The translations under genes were made by a program, and so were the position numbers. Source: Corynespora cassiicola (Eukaryota > Ascomycota > Dothideomycetes > Pleosporales > Corynesporascaceae). Taken from it: a DNA stretch of 64,000 nucleotides. The notes beneath the pieces are model-generated. The model was not told the origin of the DNA, ran no database searches, and was given only the letters and a program-made list of their open reading frames with translations. Positions 1-10,865 of this stretch are shown here, in pieces. The stretch spans positions 1,860,001-1,924,000 of the forward strand of contig JAEUWY010000006.1 of NCBI GenBank assembly GCA_022059125.1, written 5' to 3'. Position 1 is the stretch's first letter; each line of letters starts with the position of its first letter.

Positions 1-745
1 CGATGGGATGAACCCTGCTCTCGTGTTCGCTACCGCATCGTCGATTGCCTGACGTCACTCTGCCATGGGGGGCCCGTCAGCTGCGAGCGCCGTGAAAGCC
101 CCTGGCACAAGTGTCAACGTCGAACAGCGGGTCGACTTGCCACAGTGCCCTGGGCCATGGCCGTCCGGAATCAGGCTGGCGCTTACGCGGCACGTCTGCA
201 ATGCAGCCGCCAGGGCAGAAGTTGGCAAAAAAGCGGAGGGGGAAAGGAGGTGGGTGTGAGTTTACGTCTGCGGGTGCGTGGGGCACAGGAGCAGCGCAAC
301 GCCCGAGCTTCTCTCCCGCCCCTCCCCGCCCGCTGACCGCCGGCCACATCCAGGTTTCGGGCATAATCGAGCTGTCGTTTCCCCAGCCTGTCTGCGACCC
401 GGAGCATTTTGCACATCGTTATGGCAGGGATGCCCAATAACTGTCGTCTTTTTGGGACGGCAAAAGGCGCACTTCACATACGTGGTCAAGTCATGGGCCC
501 GTCAGCATCAAATTAGACTTCCATGGCTTTTTCTATGCACAAGATGTGGCTCCGTCGTGGTAGTGGGAGTAGTAATTACACTATGAAATTCAAAGCCCAA
601 CGCCCTTCGTAGAATTCGGGGGGAAAGTAAGAGATGAATGGAAAATAAAAGTAAAGCGATTACAAGCTCCAGCGTGTGTCTCGTAGCCTGTCCAGCTCAT
701 CAAGAATATCTCTTCAACGTCATACGTAAAATCGTGAGAGGTTTT
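1..745. other. left-edge non-coding stretch
   Basis: I see no convincing gene here. The open frames on both strands are GC-driven, overlap one another and carry no recognisable motif. The right end would hold the 3' UTR of the minus-strand gene that stops at 746. Confidence 0.5.
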
Positions 746-1518
746 TTAGTTGCTGAGGCCAAGTCAGCTACACAAGCGGATACATAGAACAGGTCAACAA
801 ATATGACTTACAGCAGTCCCAGAGTGAGGTCACCGTGAATCTTTGCCTTGAGCTGGACTTCAATGTCAAGGTTGAGCTCCAGCCTCAATCGAAGCTGCTC
901 GCCCTTGCTGTCATCTCCGCCCTCGCCCCCGCCTTGGGCGCCTCCGCCCGTCAAGCCGCCCAGCGTCTTGCCCACGGTGTTTCCGACCTGGTTGACGGCG
1001 TTGCCGGCCGTGTCCTGGACCATATTGGTGGCTCCTCCCACGAGCTCGCCGCCGGGGAGTTCCTCTCCAATGCCGCCCAGGGGGCCGCCCTTGCCCTGCT
1101 TCTTCTGGCGCTGGCGGTTGCGCCGGCCCCCAGAGGCAGACACATCGGAGCGCGCGACCGACTCGGTGTCGGAGTCGGGTGCGTTTCGTCGACCACGGCC
1201 GCGGGATTGGCGGCGCCTCGATTGCGACTTTTGTGGTTGAGGCTCGGGCTCGGGTTCAGACTCATCGGCGGCGCCGGTGGTCTCTTTTCTCTCTGCGTCC
1301 TCTTGCTCAGCTCCTCCTTCACCATCACTGTCGGGGGCGGGTGTGGCTTCGGGAGTGGGCTGTTGCTGAGGTTTTTTGTTGCCCAACTTCTTCGGTGCCT
1401 TTTTCTCGGTTTTCTTACTTGTGCTCTCTGCGCTTCCCTTTCCTCCAAGCGACGCGTTGGCATTAGCCTGGCCCTCTCCGGACACGGAGTTCTTGGTCTC
1501 TTCGACAGTGTCCGCCAT
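746..1518 (-). CDS. conserved fungal low-complexity protein with LRLRLELNLDIEVQLKAKIHG tail (exons 812-1518, 746-752)
   Basis: A 237-aa protein of unknown function. The N-terminal half is Lys/Glu/Pro-rich and disordered, followed by an Arg-rich patch (residues about 115-145), a Gly-rich segment, and a C-terminal block matching the conserved tail of a widespread ascomycete hypothetical family (LNLDIEVQLKAKIHGDLTL). The start at 1518 has a perfect CACCATGG context; an upstream in-frame ATG at 1569 is weaker. The apparent stop at 808-810 lies inside a GTAAGT donor. Splicing 753-811 (59 bp, branch GCTGAC, acceptor CTCAG) adds Leu-Asn and a new stop, as I remember the family ending. Divergent from the DUF2470 gene. 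No function should be inferred. Confidence 0.8.
753..811 (-). other. terminal intron of the 746-1518 gene
   Basis: A 59-bp intron with donor GTAAGT, branch CTGAC and acceptor CAG. Only seven coding bases (end of a Leu codon, Asn, stop) follow it. The unspliced frame would stop within the donor itself. Confidence 0.75.
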
Positions 1519-2480
1519 GGTGGTGTCTGGTATGGGTCGAGGTGGAAGTGAATTGGTCTTGTCAATCAATCAAAAGTAGTGCAGTGTCAAAAAAAAATGT
1601 CGTGCCAGGAGGAGCTGCAAGACGAGGGCAATACGTTAAGAGAGAAAGGATCGAGAGCAAGAACCGGTTTGAAATGGGAGAGGTACTTAGCTACCCCTGC
1701 TCACACGAGCCACGCACCATGCATACTGACGCAACTGGTGGCACATCCATGAACCCCCCACCAGGGCTGCCGAGTGGCACTCGCAAAACTTGTCCCCATC
1801 CTTGCTCACATCTACAGTCGGATTACGGGCTGGACGGGCTTCCGATCGTTGCGTCTTGTCTGCCCAGTCGACTTGCCCCAGTTCCAACTTTGTGGACTGA
1901 CTCGAGCGTCACTCCAGCTTTGCAACGCGCCGCGCATGCAGTGTCCCATGGCTTCTTTTGACGCCGCAGACGTTCGCGCTTGGAATCCTTCTTTAGACGA
2001 GGTTGGTTGGTTGCTGCCGCCTGCCAACTTCCCGGCCTCCCTTTGGCGGCCGTCATGCAACCGATCGATCGATGAGAAGAAGGCTAGTTGGACTGTGTTT
2101 CGGACCAGAACGCGACTACGGCCTGCCGCCTACCGGCGACGCTGCGTAAGCCGAAGCGCGCAGCTACAAGTAGTACTTTGCGCAAGGCGCGCAGCAAACT
2201 TGTAGACCGCAGTGGTGATTCCTCAGTGCAGGGCACCGCACAGCAGAGCGCAGACTTGCGACGTCCAGTTTGTGTCTCTGTAGACGTATGCAAGGATGAT
2301 GCGGATCCGCGGTTTCGCCGTTCCGGGCCGCAGCTTACCGAGGACTGCCTCCATCGCCCTGCCCGCCGTGAACCACATGCCGCACGCCGATCACCCACCG
2401 CCAGACCGTACCCCGTAGAAGGCCCCGTAGCAGACCAGACCCCCTTTTTGGAGCCATCACAGCGAGCTCTCATCTCGAAA
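1519..2480. other. divergent intergenic region
   Basis: Shared upstream region of the minus-strand gene ending at 746 and the plus-strand DUF2470 gene. I see no coding signal. Frames here are interrupted, and the long one covering 2088-2600 is explained by exon 1 of the next gene at its right end. Confidence 0.55.
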
Positions 2481-3210
2481 ATGGCGACAACTCCAGAGGC
2501 TCAGGAGGCCGCTGCCAAAGAGCGCATCATCAAGCACATGAACGCTGATCACTCCGACTCGGTAGGCTGGCCTTTGAAGTTCCGCTGGACCTGCATCTGA
2601 TAACGATAAGATCCGTAGATATCTCGAGGCTTTCCAAGAGAAATCCATCTTCGAAGTCAAGAATGCCCAGTTGACCGACATCAGCTTGACCGAGATGAAG
2701 TTCACCTGTGGAGGGCAGCAGAGCGTGATACCCTTCGACCCGCCCATGAAATCCCTCAGAGAGGCACGCGAGCGTCTTGTCCAGCTCGACAAAGATGCCC
2801 TGAAGATCCTCGGCCGCAGCGACATCTCCATCACCAAGTTCATCCCACCCTACGCCAACCCGCTGCATCTGTTCAACTTCTGCATGTGTTTGTTTGGCTA
2901 TTGGTCTCTCAGCAGCGACGCCAATTTCCAGCCTGGCTCGCTGCTCTTTGACAACGCCCTCTACCGCGCCCCAGATCTTGCAAGCTTCATCTTGTCAAAG
3001 CGCTCTTTTGTTCTCGGCATCATGGTGGCCATCCACGCATTCGAAGCGTCGCTCATGACCAAGAAATTGGCAAAGCATGGAGTAGCCCCATATCAAGGAG
3101 TATGGTGGGCTTGGATCATGACCTGCTTCGTCGAGGGCTTCACAAGCTTCAACAGAATCAACAAGTTTGTCAGGGAGAAGCAGGCAGAGAAGGAAGCAAA
3201 GAAACATTGA
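2481..3210 (+). CDS. DUF2470-domain integral membrane protein (exons 2481-2561, 2611-3210)
   Basis: A 226-aa protein. Exon 1 codes the N-terminus ending in HMNADHSDS, the hallmark start of DUF2470. A 49-bp intron (2562-2610, phase 0) follows, and exon 2 resumes with IRRYLEAF, so the conserved His-Met-Asn-Ala-Asp-His and Arg-Tyr-Leu-Glu blocks join in frame. Residues about 20-110 form the DUF2470 domain, found in haem-related and flavin-linked proteins of other organisms. The C-terminal half has two or three hydrophobic segments (around NLFNFCMCLFGYWS-like, SFVLGIMVAIHAF and WWAWIMTCF) and a Lys-rich tail ending KKH, which could act as an ER-retrieval signal. Substrate and role are unknown. 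The domain assignment is from pattern recognition of the motif. Confidence 0.85.
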
Positions 3211-3797
3211 GGGCGAGATGCCTATGGTCCCAACTGCATCTGGATGTTGTTTGAGATCTACACCTAACCTGTCCCTTGTGGTTAGGTAATATCAACCCTT
3301 ATGCGATGATGGATATAATGAGCTTGGGTTTTTAGCTAGCTTGCTTGCTCGTTCATATATTAGACATTTCTAGACTGTGATATCTTTGTACTCGGTTTTC
3401 CCCTTTTGTTTTTGTTTTCTTTTTTTAGCTACTTGCTTCCCGGAGATGAATGGAGTAGAACAACAGGGTTACCGTCGCAAATGAGATCCATAATACTACC
3501 TAGTGTGGGGGCTGCACAATCATCTTTTACTTGTCGTGGCTGCTCTACACTGCTATTTTTATTTCTTTTTTTGTAGGTGTTGATATGTTTAGTAAAAGGC
3601 TTTTGCCCAGCGAGTAGCAGCACCCCAGTGACGAGGTGACGGACTCCGAGGTCGGCGGCGAAAGCTTTATCGATAAGCTTGGGCACGAAATTTGAAGAGT
3701 CAGGGCTTTCCGCCGGGAAAAGCGCATTCGACCTGCATGATACCCCCAATTCTCGGATTTCGTCTTTTCTCCTCTCGCATCTAATCAATAGCACACA
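3211..3797. other. 3' UTR / intergenic / ARG8 promoter
   Basis: 587 bp between two tandem genes, T-rich in the middle (3360-3440) and without a supported gene. The antisense frame at 3429-3857 overlaps the ARG8 start and has no recognisable features. Confidence 0.6.
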
Positions 3798-5361
3798 ATG
3801 GCCTTGCGACTCGGTTCCAGGAGGCTGTCTGCCGCGTTGCGCGCTCCCCGCGTTCACTTTCCATCCGCTCGTTACGCATCGACCGTGTCCGCTGCGCTCA
3901 AGGACTCCAGCCTCCCACAGGATGTCAAGGACAGCATAGCGGTATTTTGACCCAATTCATGTCGCTGAAATCATCGGTTTCTTACAAGTATAGCGGGATT
4001 CTTCCCTTCCCACTCCCGACCCGGCTTCGACGTCCAAGACCACCGGCCTCGTAAACCAGCAGCTGCCATACATGGTGCCCACCTATGTCAGGCCACCACC
4101 CATGTTCGAGAAGGGCGAGGGATGCTACATGTGGGACATTGAAAACAGGAAATATCTCGACTTCACCGCAGGTATCGCCGTCAATGCGCTTGGCCATTGC
4201 GACGCGGGAATGGCACAAGTGATTGCCGAGCAGGTTCGTTCCATGCGTCGCGTCGTCTCATCCGATGATTAACTTGGTACATTGCAGGCGCAACAACTTA
4301 TCCACACCTCGAACCTGTACCACAACCCGCACACCGGTCTCCTCTCGAAGCAGCTTATCCAGCTCACACACGCCACCGGCGGCTTCGCATCCTCCACGCG
4401 CACTTTCATCTGTAACAGTGGATCCGAGGCCAATGAGGCAGCCATCAAGTTCGCGCGCAAGGTGGGCAAGTCTGTGTCACCGGACAAGCCTAAGCACGAA
4501 TTTGTTTCCTTCCACAACTCCTTCCATGGAAGGACGATGGGAAGCTTGAGCGCAACTCCCAACCCCAAGTACCAGGCTCCCTTCTCACCCATGGTACCTG
4601 GTTTCAAGTACGGCACTTTCAACGACATCGATGCTGTAAACGACTTGGTGACGGAAGAGACCTGCGGTGTTATAATCGAGCCTATTCAGGGAGAGGGTGG
4701 TGTGAACGTTGCCACCCCCGAATTCCTTCTGGCCCTCCGCAAGCGCTGCACCGAGGTCGGAGCTGTCCTGATCTACGACGAAATCCAGTGTGGTCTCGGT
4801 AGGACTGGTACCTTCTGGGCTCACGCAGGATACCCCAAGGAATGCCACCCTGACATCGTCACCACGGCAAAGGCCCTTGGCAACGGTTTCCCCATTGGTG
4901 CTACCATTGTGAACGACTTTGTCTGTGATCACATCAAGGTTGGAGACCATGGCACTACCTTTGGCGGTAACCCGCTTGGGTGCCGTGTAGCTTCTTACAT
5001 TCTATCGCGCCTCTCGTCGCCCGAGCTGCTCGAGTCTGTGCCTGTCAAGGAGCAGGCTTTCCGCAACCACTTTGCCGCGTTGAAGGACCGCTTCCCCGGC
5101 CAGATCTCAGAGATTCGCGGAAAGGGTCTGATTCTTGGGTTGCAGCTGAACGCTGACCCCACGCCCATCATTACTGCTGCCAGGGAGAGAGGGCTGCTCA
5201 TCATCACTTGCGGTACTAACACCCTGAGGTTTGTTCCTCCTCTCGTCATCACCGAGGCGGAGATTGCGGAGGGCATCAAGATCTTGGGAGAGGCTATGGA
5301 AAGTGTATGGGGCAAGGGAGAGAAGGTTGAGGGAACCGAAGGCCAGCAGGAGATGAAGTAG
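3798..5361 (+). CDS. ARG8: acetylornithine aminotransferase, mitochondrial (exons 3798-3941, 3994-4233, 4288-5361)
   Basis: A 485-aa class-III PLP-dependent aminotransferase that converts N-acetylglutamate semialdehyde and glutamate to N-acetylornithine and 2-oxoglutarate, in the ornithine/arginine pathway of the mitochondrial matrix. The first ~30 residues are Arg/Ala/Ser-rich with no acidic residues, a typical matrix-targeting peptide. Recognisable blocks are the CNSGSEANEAAIKFAR helix (PLP phosphate region), HNSFHGRT, the DEIQCGLGRTG aspartate that contacts the pyridine nitrogen, and TTAKALGNG with Lys323 as the Schiff-base lysine. GTTFGGNPLGC follows. Two introns of 52 and 54 bp, both phase 0, remove in-frame stops. 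Ornithine and 4-aminobutyrate aminotransferases are related, but the overall pattern fits the ArgD/Arg8 group best. Confidence 0.93.
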
Positions 5362-5757
5362 GCGTGTTAGAAGTCTGGGCGAGCGGGCGGTATCAGCAAG
5401 GCGTTCTGGCGCCGATTCATCTGTAGATCTATTACGATAGAACATTTTTGAATTTTCCAGGTCCAGTTTACTATTAATATTCATGGAACGGGTGAGAGTG
5501 AGTGGGCCAACCCTTATTTTCAGAGGGCTATGAGTAGCCTCATATACAACTTAGGGTGCGCCGCTTCAGCGAGCCAACCTTTAAATCCGCTAGCGCGATC
5601 GCTATCTCCGCGCCCCTGCCATGCCCTGGATCCCTATCTTGGCATCTGCCTGCACCTGTCAACCTCCAGGTGCCCATCCCGAAATTCCAGTCTCTATCGG
5701 TTTCTACGCTCCGCGACATTCGACTAGAATTCTAGAGCCTGGATATTGCGCGTCATC
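5362..5757. other. ARG8 3' end and SNF2 gene promoter
   Basis: 396 bp between two tandem plus-strand genes. I see no coding potential beyond chance and no distinctive sites. Confidence 0.6.
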
Positions 5758-8700
5758 ATGGATGGGCAGGGGCTGATGCGTGCTCCCTCGCCCCCTTCAA
5801 CTTTCGACAGCGTTATTGCGCCCAACGATGAGAGAAAGATTGCCGCATACCAGCCAGCGGACAAGATGCATCCAATTCCAGTCTCTCAGAATGATAATGC
5901 ATCATCAACGTCTCAGGCAGCGTCGTCAGCTACCACTCCTGCCAGTACTCCGATGTCATTTCATCAATCCGGCAACCCACTTTTCCCGGACGTCAAAAAG
6001 TACATCGCCTTGGGTTGCTTGCATTACGAAGATGATATATACGGAAAAGCAGTATCTGAACCCGCCTTTCCAGAGTGGATGGAGCTGTTGTTCGAAAAAT
6101 TACCAGAAGAGTTGAGACTGGTCATTGGCACCGAAGCCGCTCGACTACTTGATGCGCATTGGATCCGAATGTTTGCACGTCGACCAGAGACCACCCAAGG
6201 AAAAAAACGGAGCGTTGTGCGAGTTTACCTTCACCCTGAAGATTGGGGTCGCCGATTCATCGACCGCAACAAAAAGAACCTAAAGTTAGCATTGCGCTCA
6301 CTACTCCATCGGGTCGATATATCGCCAGAAGCATGGTCGGGAAGGTACCATGAAGACAGCATACGATACTTTGATCCTTGGGCGAGCGCCGAGGATGTGT
6401 CTCTCTTTTATCTCTTCAACAAGCTACCGTCTCCTGACCCGGTACCAGAGAAGATTAAGAATCGGTATGCGCGAGCAGCGGTTGAGGATTTGTTGGATGC
6501 TGCTGTGCCACTTCCTCCGGAATTATCCGAAGAGCTGCCTATTGAAGGGCTGAAAACTAGGCTGTATCCATATCAAGCCCGGTCCGCGGGTCTCATGGTA
6601 CAGCGCGAAGCAGCTCCGGGACTGCAACTCGACCCGCGACTAGAGATTCGGCGATCGCCGGATGGGGAGACATTCTACTTTGGCGCAAGAGACGGGTCTT
6701 TTCTTCAAGAGCCTCGCTACTACGAGACAAACAGAGGTGGTATATTGGCAGAAAGTATGGGTCTGGGTAAAACGATCATTTGTTTGGCCGTCATATTATC
6801 CACCAAAGGTCATATGCCGCGCATACCCACATTGTACCAGCGGCCACCACCAACGCGACCCCGTGTCGGGTCCCTTTTGAACATGGCTGCGAGCTGCATT
6901 GGACGTTATGCTATTCCAGGAAGAGTTACGTTGGAGCGACTCGAAGCAATCGACGACATAGATCTCGGCAGATTGAAACATGCTCTGACACAAAACATTG
7001 CACATTACGAGATTCCAGCCGAAGTGCCACGGATGAATAGGACTACTAAGATACCTCCACCTCGACCTTTGGTCATGTGCAGCGGCACATTGATCGTAGT
7101 GCCCAGAAATTTGTTGCACCAATGGCAACTGGAGATCAGGAAGCACGCCGTCAAAGGAACTCTCAAAATTCTCGTCGTGGATTCTGTGTCAAAGAGGTCC
7201 AAGGCCAAAGCTCAACCAGGCATGGATGAAATGGAGTTCAGCTCCGACTTGCCTTCGGTTGAGAATCTCATGAGATACGACATTGTCCTTTTCACCCGGA
7301 ACCGTTTCGAACAGGAGATCCAGGACGGAGCAGATGAGAAAGGGCGTCGAGTAACCGCTGGGGCCCCGCCGGTCTGCTCTTGTCCTTATGTTGGATCCTC
7401 CAGGGTTCGTGATTGCAGTTGTCTTGCGAACAGTAACGTGTACGAATCGCCATTGAGAAAGCTACATTGGCTACGCATCATCATCGACGAAGGGCATAGT
7501 TTCTCATCATCAGTATCCAATGCAGTTCTTGTCGCTAAGCAGCTCCAAGCTGAAAGGCGATGGGTCGTATCCGGTACACCAGCAAAGAATTTGGTTGGCG
7601 TCGAGGTCGACATGTCCACTCTAGATGAAGACGGAACCGATCCAGCTGTGCTTCGTCAAATGGCCATCGAACAAAGAAAGAATTTCAGCCTTGATGATGA
7701 AAGTACCAAAGCAGCCAAGGCACTAGGTTCTTTGGCTGCGCATTTCCTGATGGTAGAGCCTTGGACAGACTCAGCTGAGGGCCGACTTGATTGGGAGGAA
7801 TATGTCTATCGTCATGAGCACCAATATCGCAAAACTTATTCGGGATTCTCAACCTGCTTTCTTCGAACTTTGGAAGGATTGGTAGTCAAGACCAGACCTG
7901 AAGATGTAGAGCGAGACATTATGCTCCCTCCAATGAGGCACCGTACTGTCTACATCAAACCCTGCTGGTTCGACAAGATGACTGCAAATTTGTTTATCCA
8001 GGTATTGAGGGCGAATGCTATTACCAGCGAACGATCAGACGTTGACTACCTCTTTCACAAAAATTCAGCAAAGGCTCGCCATAGCTTGATCCGAAACTTG
8101 CGGCAGTCAAACTTCACATGGACAGGGTTCAGGCCAGAGGATGTAACCAGTACCTTGGAAACTACAAGCAAATATCTGGAAAAAGAGGACAATAAATGCC
8201 CTCTTGAAGATGCAAACATGTTATTGGAAAGTAGTCGCATCATCTCGGATCTTCTTGCCTCTGAAGCATGGATGGCGTTGAGTAGGTCCCATGAAGTCGG
8301 CATGGCAATAGAAGAATGGCCAAAAGACTCGGAGAAGGCTTTTGCATTGGCTCTAAACCCTACCATGATCGGCGTTACTCAATTGTTGGAAGGACAGGCC
8401 TACGTCGATAGCCACATACTCTCTGAAACCCCCACCCTGGGTTTGGATGTGGTAGGCGAGATAGCAAAAGCAAAACTTGCAGCGGTCGAAGAGGCAGAAG
8501 ATACGTCCGTCGAATTTCGAGACAAGACAGCTGGCGATGCTCAGTTGAAAAAGACTGGCGTTCCATCCTCCTGCGTCGGTGGGCAACCGTTAACAAGTCG
8601 TCGAACTTCAGCAATGACGACCAACATGTCCCCAGTCAAAGGCAAAACGGGCACCCCCAAGATCAAAACAGAGTTTGGCAAAGTCTATGAAAACACACCA

Positions 8701-9645
8701 GAGGATACCATACGGATGTCTCCTGTCCTTCCGAAGAAGCGAAAGCTAACCCTCGAGGATGAATTGGCAGAGTTGCCACGGGACTCACCTTTGCGAGACA
8801 CTCGCCTGGTGGGGACAACTTCTGCAAAGCTTTCTTACCTTTTGGAGAAAGTGATGCTTCATCAGGAAAAGGAGAAGATCCTCATATTCTACGACGGAGA
8901 CAATGCGGCCTTTTACATTGCCCAATGTCTCGAAATGCTCTATGTCAACCACCGTATCTATGCAAGGACTTTGGATAACACAAAGAGATCCGAATACGTC
9001 GCACTTTTCAACCAAGATCCAGACATCCGAGTATTGCTGATTGACGTCGCTTGTGGTGCTTTAGGACTCAACCTGAATGCTGCAAGCGTAGTACTCATCG
9101 TGAACCCTATCAACCGCCCACACATTGAAGCGCAGGCGATCAAGCGAGCCCATCGTATAGGACAGACCAAAGAAGTTCTCGTCGAGACATTAGTCCTTGA
9201 AGGAACCATAGAAGAAGCTATCTTCAAACACGCCAGAAAGATGTCCCGGTCCCAACACCAGGAAGCCAAAGAGCTAGAAGACGATGCCGGAATCATCAAC
9301 ATCATCCAGAACGCCCCGGTCCTTCCCATCGAATCTACAGAACACGAGGGAATTGCCCAATTCGCCCCTCTAAGGGTTGCACAGCCAGTCTTTGGCCGTG
9401 CTAACCGCCACAAATTTCACAAATACGGTCACGCGGAACCTGGATCGAGGCCACAGGATAAGCCCAAGAAGAAGGCGCGCACGGCCAAGAGTCGCGCAGC
9501 AAGCGAAGGGACCAGCGTGGTGGAATCTCCAGTGGCTCAGCAGCCCTCGCTGCCGATCTTGTCAGGGTCTTCTGGTCCGCTGAGTAGTATCTTTGGTGGC
9601 GGTGCTGTTCCTGGAGGGTCGGGGTTCGGAGTGCCGAAGGGGTAG
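5758..9645 (+). CDS. SNF2-family helicase-like ATPase, RAD5/HLTF-like without RING
   Basis: A single-exon 1295-aa nuclear DNA-dependent ATPase. The open frame runs to a TTG at 5746, but the first ATG is 5758. Residues about 265-340 carry the approach to the ATPase core, with the Walker A loop MGLGKT at 334-339. The Walker B box reads DEGH at 577-580 instead of the usual DEAH. A Cys-rich insert (CSCP...CSC) lies just before it. The C-terminal helicase half holds GLNLNAASVV and the diagnostic HRIGQ at 1132-1136. A disordered Ser/Lys-rich linker with a nuclear-localisation-like KKRK lies between the lobes, and I find no C3HC4 RING of the Rad5 type. A role in chromatin or DNA-damage tolerance is inferred from the family only. 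Confidence 0.9.
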   Translation: MDGQGLMRAPSPPSTFDSVIAPNDERKIAAYQPADKMHPIPVSQNDNASSTSQAASSATTPASTPMSFHQSGNPLFPDVKKYIALGCLHYEDDIYGKAVSEPAFPEWMELLFEKLPEELRLVIGTEAARLLDAHWIRMFARRPETTQGKKRSVVRVYLHPEDWGRRFIDRNKKNLKLALRSLLHRVDISPEAWSGRYHEDSIRYFDPWASAEDVSLFYLFNKLPSPDPVPEKIKNRYARAAVEDLLDAAVPLPPELSEELPIEGLKTRLYPYQARSAGLMVQREAAPGLQLDPRLEIRRSPDGETFYFGARDGSFLQEPRYYETNRGGILAESMGLGKTIICLAVILSTKGHMPRIPTLYQRPPPTRPRVGSLLNMAASCIGRYAIPGRVTLERLEAIDDIDLGRLKHALTQNIAHYEIPAEVPRMNRTTKIPPPRPLVMCSGTLIVVPRNLLHQWQLEIRKHAVKGTLKILVVDSVSKRSKAKAQPGMDEMEFSSDLPSVENLMRYDIVLFTRNRFEQEIQDGADEKGRRVTAGAPPVCSCPYVGSSRVRDCSCLANSNVYESPLRKLHWLRIIIDEGHSFSSSVSNAVLVAKQLQAERRWVVSGTPAKNLVGVEVDMSTLDEDGTDPAVLRQMAIEQRKNFSLDDESTKAAKALGSLAAHFLMVEPWTDSAEGRLDWEEYVYRHEHQYRKTYSGFSTCFLRTLEGLVVKTRPEDVERDIMLPPMRHRTVYIKPCWFDKMTANLFIQVLRANAITSERSDVDYLFHKNSAKARHSLIRNLRQSNFTWTGFRPEDVTSTLETTSKYLEKEDNKCPLEDANMLLESSRIISDLLASEAWMALSRSHEVGMAIEEWPKDSEKAFALALNPTMIGVTQLLEGQAYVDSHILSETPTLGLDVVGEIAKAKLAAVEEAEDTSVEFRDKTAGDAQLKKTGVPSSCVGGQPLTSRRTSAMTTNMSPVKGKTGTPKIKTEFGKVYENTPEDTIRMSPVLPKKRKLTLEDELAELPRDSPLRDTRLVGTTSAKLSYLLEKVMLHQEKEKILIFYDGDNAAFYIAQCLEMLYVNHRIYARTLDNTKRSEYVALFNQDPDIRVLLIDVACGALGLNLNAASVVLIVNPINRPHIEAQAIKRAHRIGQTKEVLVETLVLEGTIEEAIFKHARKMSRSQHQEAKELEDDAGIINIIQNAPVLPIESTEHEGIAQFAPLRVAQPVFGRANRHKFHKYGHAEPGSRPQDKPKKKARTAKSRAASEGTSVVESPVAQQPSLPILSGSSGPLSSIFGGGAVPGGSGFGVPKG

Positions 9646-10865
9646 GCAGTGTACAGTCCTCCGCGGCTAGGATGTCCAGCGTGTTCGTAAAACAGCTACT
9701 TGATGCTCTGTCGGCTCCAGGTTCAACTTACCCGATGAAAGAAGATCGTTTTGGGCTCGACATGGGGAGAGGACTGTTTCCCGCGATAAACCTAGATGGA
9801 TGTTTTAGGTCGGGTCGCATTGGTCCATGCATAAAGCAAGCAATCTCTCAGGCCACAGTGCCTCTTGGCAATCAGGGGATTGAAAGTACATGGACAAATG
9901 CCGTTGAACGTTTGATTTCATGTCAATCTGCGCAGCGAGTGGCAGCGTTATTTCTCCTGTTTTCTTTAGACGGCTTCTGTGAATTACGTATTAGGCTTAC
10001 GGAGTGCAGGCATTGGTGTCATGCCTATATATAGCGCCTATAAGGCGTCCGAATCCTCGACGACAACACCCTGCCGTCTGTTCCTGGCGACCAAATGCTT
10101 CAAATCCTGTGTACGATGGGCGGACGAATAGTTTCCAGTGCCATGCTATGCCACCGCAGTAGTACCCGCGGCTCGTTCGGATTTCGGCACTAGCGGCCCA
10201 CTAAGCTTTTTCACTTGGCGCCTAATGCACCAAGAAGGCCGATCTGTAACGACTCCTCATCCGTCCAATCCACTTTGCTATGGGTATTCGGTTCCCATCA
10301 GCAGAGGATCGCCCGGCCCCCTCTTTCCAACAGCCACAGCGGGCAGCCTTCTAACGATTCTGCCCTGGTATGCGACCTGAGTGATTCGTGTCCCAGAAGG
10401 CGTCTCAACTAAGCTGCGACAAAAGCGCATTGCAGGCCGCGCAACAAATGGGAAAGAAATTACGCACGCGATAATTTTCCGTTCACGGAACAACTGTAGT
10501 CTACGTAAGCGGGTCTGGATAACGGCCGAAGCTAGCAATCAGATGGAACGCTTGCTTCGCGGCGTCGTCATAGCCTCATCCCCTAGGCTAAGTCGGGCTG
10601 GGTGCCAACGTCTTACCTTCGTACACTCTTCACAAACATGTCTCCTCTCCGTCTCACTTTGCGTGCCTTTAAGCAAAACAAAATCTTCGTCGTGTATACA
10701 TTCGCATTGATACGGGCCTGACTCTCTTTACCTTTTCAGCTCTTCCGCCCGGCCCTCTCTCGGTCATTGCCTTTTTGCTTGTTCCGGTGCTGCCCGTCCC
10801 AACTTGGCGGGGGTTTTCTAGTTGCGCATAGACATCATCACTTCGGTTGAGCAGAGCAGGCCACG
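9646..10865. other. intergenic region before the GDSL-like gene
   Basis: 1.2 kb with only short, unsupported frames. A TATATATA-like run sits near 10025-10032, too far from the next ATG to be assigned to it. The last ~150 bp are pyrimidine-rich, like a fungal core promoter or 5' UTR. Confidence 0.5.

Noticed and set aside
835..1551. 238-codon plus-strand frame
   Set aside because: It is the antisense shadow of the minus-strand gene 746-1518, which has a strong start context and a conserved tail.
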